Assembly: GCA_963932465.1 (NCBI GenBank)
Contig: OZ010799.1
Span: forward strand, 283,598,083-283,662,082
Length of the DNA: 64,000 bases
Direction of reading: 5' to 3'
Origin: Maratus speciosus
Lineage: Eukaryota; Arthropoda; Arachnida; Araneae; Salticidae
A program made the translations under genes and the position numbers. The notes beneath the pieces are model-generated. The model worked only from the letters and a program-made list of their open reading frames with translations, had not been told where the DNA came from and searched no databases. Within the stretch, counting starts at the first letter, position 1; every line of letters starts with the position of its first letter. This document shows, in pieces, positions 58,215 through 64,000 of this stretch.

Positions 58215-60073
58215 TTTCTTCACTTTTGGATCTTATAGTTGGCCAGGTCAGAATAATATCGTAAAAAAGTTTGAATTCGTCAGGAATATATTGGATTATT
58301 TTTTGTATGTCGTTCATTTTTTCTCATTTATGGGTACTTTAGTAACATATGCCGGAGTGTCTGATATTTTCGGGTTTGTAGAAGGTTTTTGGAGTAAAAA
58401 ATGTAGCTTTAACGAAACCATCGATAAATTCGGAATATGTCAAGTAACCTTTATGACTTGGACTTTACTCAAAGCTTCTATATTGCGAAATCTTGAATGT
58501 TGTTGCCTTGTCCAATGACTTACAGCATTTCTTGAACCATCGCTGCCATGAGTTTTAAAAATCAAGTATGCCATTAGAAGTAATGGGTTTAACTGAAAAA
58601 ACCCTGATTTTTTGCTGCCAAAATAAGATTATTATATTCATTTGGAACGTAAATTCTGTCCTTTCTCCTAATGAGTCTTTTAGCGGTCCCAAAATTTCTC
58701 TCACACCATAAAATCAAATGGCCACGCACAAGAAAGCATTGATATATTTTCTCAAAACGATTCATTGCAACAAGAGTGAGAAAGAATCTTATAAGGGTGT
58801 TATTTCTATTTTGTCCCCCGCAAGCATCGCTAAAAATGTGTAGTTCTTTGACAGAGGGATCCATGTTCTGTATAGTTTTCCACAATAAACTGCATACTTC
58901 ATTCGTGCCCCGTTTAGCCTCACCCTCATGGTAAGTGTAGAAATCAGCTGAGTTTGTCTTTAAGTCGTGAACACAAAACACATACACCCATAGCTTTCTT
59001 AAATAAAACATCTCTTGAACTGGGATCTTCGGAATGGACAGATTTTGCATTTAATCAAATTCAATAGCTCCTACATCTTCCCTTTTCTGACACAAGGCCA
59101 AAATGCCTTTCTGTTTATTATAAAACTTTTTAGCACGTTTAAGATGTATCATTTTTTTCTGCAACCGCCACTCTCTTCGCATTCTCACTGAGAGATAGAC
59201 TTTTTATTTTTGCATCGAGTTCTTCGCAAGTCAAGCAAACGTCTACTTGTGGTCGACCGAATCTGTAGCTATGATTATCATTAAAATATTTTCTGTAACA
59301 GTCCTATTTTACGCATTGGTATCGGGGGTATATATTTTTTAAGTTCATGCTTTATTTTGACGTTTAGGTTCGCTTCTAAATATTGTATATTTTTGATGCT
59401 GTAATGAGATTGTTTAAGGGGAAACTACCGGATATGTTCATCAATAGCCATAATTGCTTCGTTTGTTAAGACATTACCTCGATTGCGATGCTGCCGTCTT
59501 TTATCTTCAAGTAGTTTTCCTACCGACTTAAGGGAGGTAAAGCGAAAAATGGCCTTATTTTTAATAGCGTATAAAATGGAGAAAGCTTGATGGCATACTT
59601 GAATTTTTTCATTTTCTTTCACAGCAAAATACGTGAACTATTGTCACGTTTTTTTCGGATTTTCGCGTTTTGAACGGCGGCGATTAACCTTCGCATATTC
59701 AATGAGACTCATCATATCATTTTTATTCGCCTTGTTCATTTTCGGTCGTCCATTGTAAACGAATTCAAGAAACTGCTGTTTTTATTCACTAGTAAACTGC
59801 TGAGTGCAGTTTATTATTATTATTATTATTATTATTATTTTTTTTTTTTTTTTTTTTTTACAGACACAGGCCCTATTACTGTTAGATTTAGCTGATATTA
59901 ACCGCCCAGTACTTGTACTCATATAAGATTGACCAAGTAGACGCTGTGACTTCTGTTTTTCTTTTTTTGTACAAATGGACATTTCTAACACCTCTTCTCT
60001 TCTTTTTCGGAGTCTCAGCTTCCGACTCATTATCAGGTGAATCGTTACAGCTACTTTCACTGGTCATATTCAA
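58215..60073 (-). pseudogene. Transposase-like gene of the long-TIR element (DUF7869-like)
   Basis: It starts at the ATG near 60,073 (PDNESEAETPKKKRRGVRN, a basic N-terminus), then LGQSYMSTSTGRLISAKS, interrupted by a (TTA)n/poly-T expansion near 59,812-59,860. VCHQAFSILYAIKN and DKRRQHRNRGN follow at about 59,600-59,490. The best-kept part (59,050-58,589, 153 codons) has HIFSDACGGQNRN, then QCFLVRGH and CERNFGTAKRLIRR. The D..CGGQN and RGH...CDRDF pairing is what I recall of DUF7869-type proteins, thought to have an RNase-H-like transposase fold. A frameshift near 58,590 precedes ILDFKNSWQRWF and the C-terminus IIQYIPDEFKLFYD, with a stop near 58,215. Many stops make it non-functional. Confidence 0.7.
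59812..59862. repeat. (TTA)n and poly-T expansion
   Basis: (TTA)n followed by about 23 T interrupts the N-terminal part of the transposase-like gene. Confidence 0.9.
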
Positions 60074-60157
60074 ACTTTTATAATGAAATAATCAAATTTA
60101 TAGATTAATAATCTCCGCGAAGCGATGCTAAACGAATTCAGTCTCAAACACAACAAA

Positions 60158-60384
60158 GAGCGCATTCAGCAGACCTAACCAAAGCTTACAAAGTTACCGA
60201 CCAATTGTAAAGCAGTATGAAATAAATATCAAGGCGAATTGAGACGTCAGCTACAGTTCAACAGGATAGCTTTTGTTGGTGCCATTGTTGAATTGCAGAT
60301 GACGTCACAATTCGCCTTGATTGATACTGCCCTTCAATTGGTCGGTAAAGTTGGTAGCTTTTGTAAGGTCTGCTGAACGCGCTC
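60158..60384. repeat. Palindrome of 227 bp just beyond the transposase-like gene start
   Basis: The left arm from GAGCGCATTCAGCAGACC is mirrored by the right arm ending GGTCTGCTGAACGCGCTC. Inner words 'tcaaggcgaattgagacgtc' and 'gatgacgtcacaattcgcct' pair as well. The arms are about 100 bases and the loop about 25. GACGTCA lies in both arms. It sits 85 bases beyond the putative ATG, where a promoter would be. Confidence 0.8.
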
Positions 60385-60813
60385 TAAAATTGGCGGCTAT
60401 TATATTGCTAGTATCGCGTCCCCCACCAATAGCAAAGCGTTTGTGTTTATCGAAAAAAAAAACAGGCGAAAAGAAACATCATTTCTATACTCGTACAGTT
60501 GATAGTTGGAAGAAGGGAAGAAAGGAAGGATTTGTTTCCTTCCTCCAACTAACTATTTTTATGGCCGCATGAATCTATACGAAGCGAATGTTTTTTTTTC
60601 TTTTCTTCGAACTCAGAATTAAGCGCTACGTCTAAAGAATGTAAAAGTGTAGAAAAATGAATGTGTCAAAAAGTAGCGTTTATTCCCTTCTTCCAATTGG
60701 TGGTTCAATTAATCCCGCATAGTCTGTAAAGAAACGATTGAAAGGGATTCACACTTGTCCAACGTTTTTCCTATCCGCCCACTATGACTGAATGGTCCCT
60801 TCTGCAGCAGTCT
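60385..60813. other. Leader between palindrome and right TIR
   Basis: No gene is recognisable. It contains a purine-rich inverted motif near 60,506-60,548 ('gttggaagaagggaag' and 'cttccttcctccaac'). It also contains a phrase starting 'ttattcccttcttccaattg' near 60,680 that recurs, inverted, inside the second gene near 57,884-57,915. Confidence 0.5.
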
Positions 60814-61489
60814 AGCACGAACTGATTTAATAGAACTTTAAATTTTAGGAAGACTTTTAAAAGATTTTAATGTTTGTTTTCATTCTTGAACTTTAATTGC
60901 TTGTGTACTTTTCACAGATGAAATCTTTTTATTGCACTCTTGCTTCTTGTGAGATGCATTCTATTATACATGTACAACAGATAAAAGTAATTTATGGCAT
61001 TTTTTTCAAAATAACGGATGACTGGGTCTCTGGAAAATATTAAGCGATTTCGAAAAATTCTGTGCAGGTATATTACTACGTACCATACGCAACTTTTTCG
61101 TGGTATGATATTTTTATTTTCTAACTTTATGGTTATGTCGATTTATAAGATGTACAAGGCATTTTTCACGAGTTTCTCAAAAATTGTGGAGACCCGGATC
61201 ACCGGAAGATAAAACTTGACTTAAAAAAATTGTGCAGGCATATTACTACGTATCATACACAACTTTTCCGCGGTATGACATTTTTGTTTTCCAGCTTTAT
61301 CTTTATTTTAATTTATAAATTCTACAAGGTGTTTTTTACGAGTTTGTTGAAAGTTGGGTACCCGGGGGCACCGGAAGTTAAAATTTGATTTCGAAAAAAC
61401 TGCGCAGCTTTATTGCTGAGGACCTAACACAACTTTTGCGGGGTATTACATTTTGATTTTCCGATTTTCAGTTTTTTCACTCCACCCTA
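60814..61489 (-). mobile_element. Right 676-bp terminal inverted repeat of the long-TIR element
   Basis: Mirror of 55,774-56,455. The words 'tgtgcaggtatattactacg', 'tgtgcaggcatattactacg' and 'tgcgcagctttattgctgag' at about 61,061, 61,232 and 61,402 show the same 171-bp subrepeats. It ends ACTCCACCCTA. Confidence 0.9.
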
Positions 61490-61554
61490 GTATTCATGTA
61501 CTATTCATATTTTTAACGCCACTGTGCGTGTGCCGTGCGCAAGCTCGTCTCACA

Positions 61555-61726
61555 CGACTTTACTGCATATACAGCGCCCTCTGTCGGTGCGATTTTAAGT
61601 TTTTCTTTTTACCATGGCTAAAAAATTCCCATTGCTTTGGTAGTCTACTGGTGAAATTTCAAGTCATTTGGACCAGTGGTTCTTTTGTTATAGGATTTTA
61701 CTTTATCAACTTTAAAAAATCGCCCC

Positions 61727-61727
<1 letters not shown>
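61555..61727 (-). mobile_element. Right terminal inverted repeat of the mariner-like element
   Basis: The mirror of 55,195-55,365, with about four-fifths identity by eye, ending at a (TA)n tract. Only about 65 bases separate it from the long-TIR element, so the N-terminal half of the mariner-type gene has been lost. Confidence 0.7.
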
Positions 61728-61774
<47 letters not shown>

Positions 61775-62336
61775 TACATTATATATGTATCAATTCAAAA
61801 AATCCTTAACGGGTTAAATGTTTTTGACGCAGCACTTTATCTTATTGCTATAAGAATTTTAAATATGGAACTTAAAAATAATGATATCAAATTTTAAGTG
61901 ACGCTATATTATTTATTTCATCTTTTTATTTTTGTTTTATTTATAACTGAATGTGTAACAATTATGTTAAATTTAAAAGATGTATAAAAATTTATTCCTT
62001 AATGCTTTATCATTCACATCTTTTATAAATTCAAAATATGAGTTTTAAAAGATATGATATCAAAATTTAAGTGACGCCTTGATGTAGCTTTAAACAATTT
62101 GTTTTAAAATTCAATTTTAATTATTTTTGGTTTGGCTAAATATATTTACACATCTAACCAAAACTTTTAATTTTCTAACACACAGTTATAAACATCACTT
62201 TCACTGAATCTGTACAATGCACTGTAATGTATTTATATGAATAAATTGATTTATCTTTTGTGCCACGCTATCCAAAATGAAAAATAAAATTTATGTAAAC
62301 GATTTCTTTACGTCATAATATGCATTTGCAAACATT
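61728..62336. other. TA microsatellite and spacer
   Basis: (TA)n to about 61,768, then AT-rich spacer. 'atatcaaa(t/a)tttaagtgacgc' occurs twice, near 61,884 and 62,058. No gene. Confidence 0.5.
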
Positions 62337-62349
62337 TCGCTTAGTTTGT

Positions 62350-62590
62350 TTGGTTGGTTGTGTTTGTGACGGCCAATTATCAACACGAGGGATATGGGCC
62401 CTAAGGGGGGGAGTGCCTTCGTAGGGGTCTTTCTAAGGGAACCTAACCCGTATTAACTCTTGGAAATCCAAGGTTCGAAGAAAACCACGAAAACTCCGAA
62501 CAATTAGGCCGACGGGCGCGATTGGGTTCGAACCCAGCACCTCCCGTCTACCAGCTTCGAGAGCAGAACCTCTCGGCCACTGGTGGGGCC
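62350..62590 (-). repeat. tRNA-derived SINE, full length, 13-bp target duplication
   Basis: The perfect repeat ttcgcttagtttg flanks it at 62,337-62,349 and 62,591-62,603. On the minus strand it starts GGCCCCACCAGTGGCCGAGA, with A box TGGCCGAGAGGT and B box GGTTCGAACCC. The long gap between boxes resembles class II tRNAs (Ser/Leu type). Then come 'cggagttttcgtggttttct' and 'cgggttaggttcccttagaa', and a (CAACCAAC)-type tail. It is the same family as 36,198-36,416 but keeps the whole head. Confidence 0.92.
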
Positions 62591-62603
62591 TTCGCTTAGT
62601 TTG

Positions 62604-62795
62604 GAAAAATAAGGAAAACAGGAAAACAACGAAGATAAGCTTTTCATCACAGAATTTGACCCCGAAAGTAATACTCGTTTTGTGGCGCTAGTGTACCCAG
62701 CCTGCCGATCACGTGGTCGATTGGAGGCAGTTTCGATTTTTGAATATAGATGGCACCATCAATTGCCATTGAGTATTTTATTATTTTCTTTTTGA

Positions 62796-62829
<34 letters not shown>

Positions 62830-63017
62830 TACCATAATTACAATAAATATGAATGAAAATAAGAAAAACAGCTGGTTTATAAAGATATAGGCTTGTTTTT
62901 TAATTTTTTTATTTAAGTTCACAGCAACAAACATAAATTTCTATCAAAATAGCCACATTTTTGAGTAAGATTTAATCATAAAATTTTTACATAAAAAAAA
63001 AGTTTTTGTCACTAAAA

Positions 63018-63048
<31 letters not shown>

Positions 63049-63722
63049 GCATCATTTTATGATTTTTTAAAAAATTTTCTTAATTAAAATAGGCATTATC
63101 ATTTGATTTTTATATGGCTACAACAAAAAGATTATGTAAACTACAATTTAAAATAATATTTAAAATAAAAAAATTTGAATTGAAAAATGCCTTTTTGAAA
63201 AATATTAGAATTGCATCCCAAATTTTAAATATTTCAGCATAGAGCAGGAAAAGATTAAAGTTGCATTGCATTCGTAACAATAAATATATATATTATAGGT
63301 TAATTCTATAAAAATTGTTAAAAAAAATGTTTACATTCTCATATTACTGAATAGAAGACAATTTGACAAGAAGACTTAAAAATTATTTTGTTAGTCCGAA
63401 AATAATTTTGAATTATTATGTAAAACATTAAACCGCAAATTTTTAATGATTTTAATTTGCATCATTTCTCAAAACGAAAAAGAAGTACCCTGTCTAAGGT
63501 ATGATATTTTCAACATATATAAAAAAATAAATATGACAGTTAGTTAGTAACCTTAACAAATAATTGGAACAATTTCAAGATATCTTATTTTAAATTACAT
63601 TAAATTTTTTATACTCCTTAATATAAAAAAGTAATTTCTGCATTTTATTTTAACACACACACACACACACACCTTCCCGGAGAAAAATGTCTCAGTTTAA
63701 TACTATTTGGAAAGTATTTTCG

Positions 63723-63767
<45 letters not shown>

Positions 63768-64000
63768 TAGCAAATATAAAAAACATATATCAGACAAGAA
63801 AAGACTGTATTTATTTATGTATGCATAATTAAATGTGAAAATACTTTCTGAAACAGTTAATCTGAGATTTTTAATTTTCATGTGGCTGTAAGATACATAG
63901 TTGCAAAATATTTGATATGCATAGAACAAAATTCATTACTTTAATTTAGATAAAGACTTTTAACTCAATTACATTTACGAGTTAATAAAGGCAATGCACC
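62604..64000. other. Spacer with homopolymers, no recognisable gene
   Basis: It contains poly-A near 62,799-62,827 and 63,022-63,047, (AC)n near 63,653-63,671 and poly-T near 63,722-63,766. The 94-codon minus-strand frame over the last of these is a homopolymer artefact. Confidence 0.5.

Larger units (their letters stand above)
55774..61489 (-). mobile_element. 5.7-kb DNA transposon with about 680-bp TIRs and two genes
   Basis: Long inverted arms (55,774-56,455 and 60,814-61,489) enclose two decayed minus-strand genes. The flanking 8-mers gtgtgcat and gtattcat agree at six of eight positions, which could be an eroded target duplication. The order from the right is: arm, 227-bp palindrome, transposase-like gene (60,073-58,215), second conserved gene (about 58,020-56,500), arm. 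The element lies inside mariner-like ends. I cannot name its superfamily with certainty. Confidence 0.75.

Noticed and set aside
63645..63929. 94-codon minus-strand frame
   Set aside because: It is largely a poly-T and (AC)n artefact.

Overview
This window is AT-rich intergenic DNA from a eukaryote, most likely an arthropod and possibly a chelicerate. That placement is an inference from the transposon mix: piggyBac-like MITEs, a Helitron, hAT, a tRNA-derived SINE, and RTE-like retroposon tails that open with a CTAGCAAACCCCGCGG-type head. I found no intact host gene, rRNA, functional tRNA or CRISPR. Nearly all open frames are chance ORFs, satellite monomers or homopolymer artefacts. The real coding traces are decayed transposon genes: an integrase relic near 26 kb, a gag relic near 36.5 kb, a mariner-type transposase tail at 55.6 kb, and two genes of a long-TIR element at 56.5-60.1 kb.

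Layout. 0-7.8 kb is AT-rich spacer with two degenerate tandem arrays (periods about 265 and 280 bp). 7.8-22.7 kb is a head-to-tail train of four RTE-like tail arrays with an internal period of about 306 bp, plus one unit of a second family. 22.7-34.1 kb holds several non-autonomous DNA elements: an inverted pair of one family, two fold-backs, and piggyBac-like MITEs, one of which splits a Ty3/Gypsy-type integrase relic. 34.6-40.6 kb is an LTR retrotransposon with two LTRs of about 1.17 kb, a broken gag and no pol; a SINE with a perfect 13-bp target duplication sits inside it. 40.9-41.9 kb is a TIR element with a 4-bp target duplication.

42.7-49.6 kb is bracketed by inverted palindromic termini. 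Inside is a 1,434-bp Helitron whose empty site survives in a second inverted copy of its target at 46.5 kb, followed by a 146-bp tandem array. 50.2-54.7 kb is a 203-bp satellite split by a 3,009-bp hAT-like element with a perfect 8-bp duplication. 55.2-61.7 kb is a nest: mariner-like ends enclose a 5.7-kb element with 680-bp TIRs and two adjacent minus-strand pseudogenes, the second interrupted by a piggyBac-like MITE. A full-length SINE at 62.35-62.59 kb is the last clear feature.

The best candidate for something little described is the 5.7-kb element at 55,774-61,489. It combines long TIRs made of 171-bp subrepeats, a transposase-like gene with CGGQN and RGH...CER.F motifs, a second conserved gene with HSRW and PCKTQSVE motifs, and a 227-bp palindrome just beyond the first gene's start. 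The window also gives an unusually readable order of nested insertions. All alignments were made by eye, so repeat boundaries outside exact target duplications are good only to a few bases or tens of bases.
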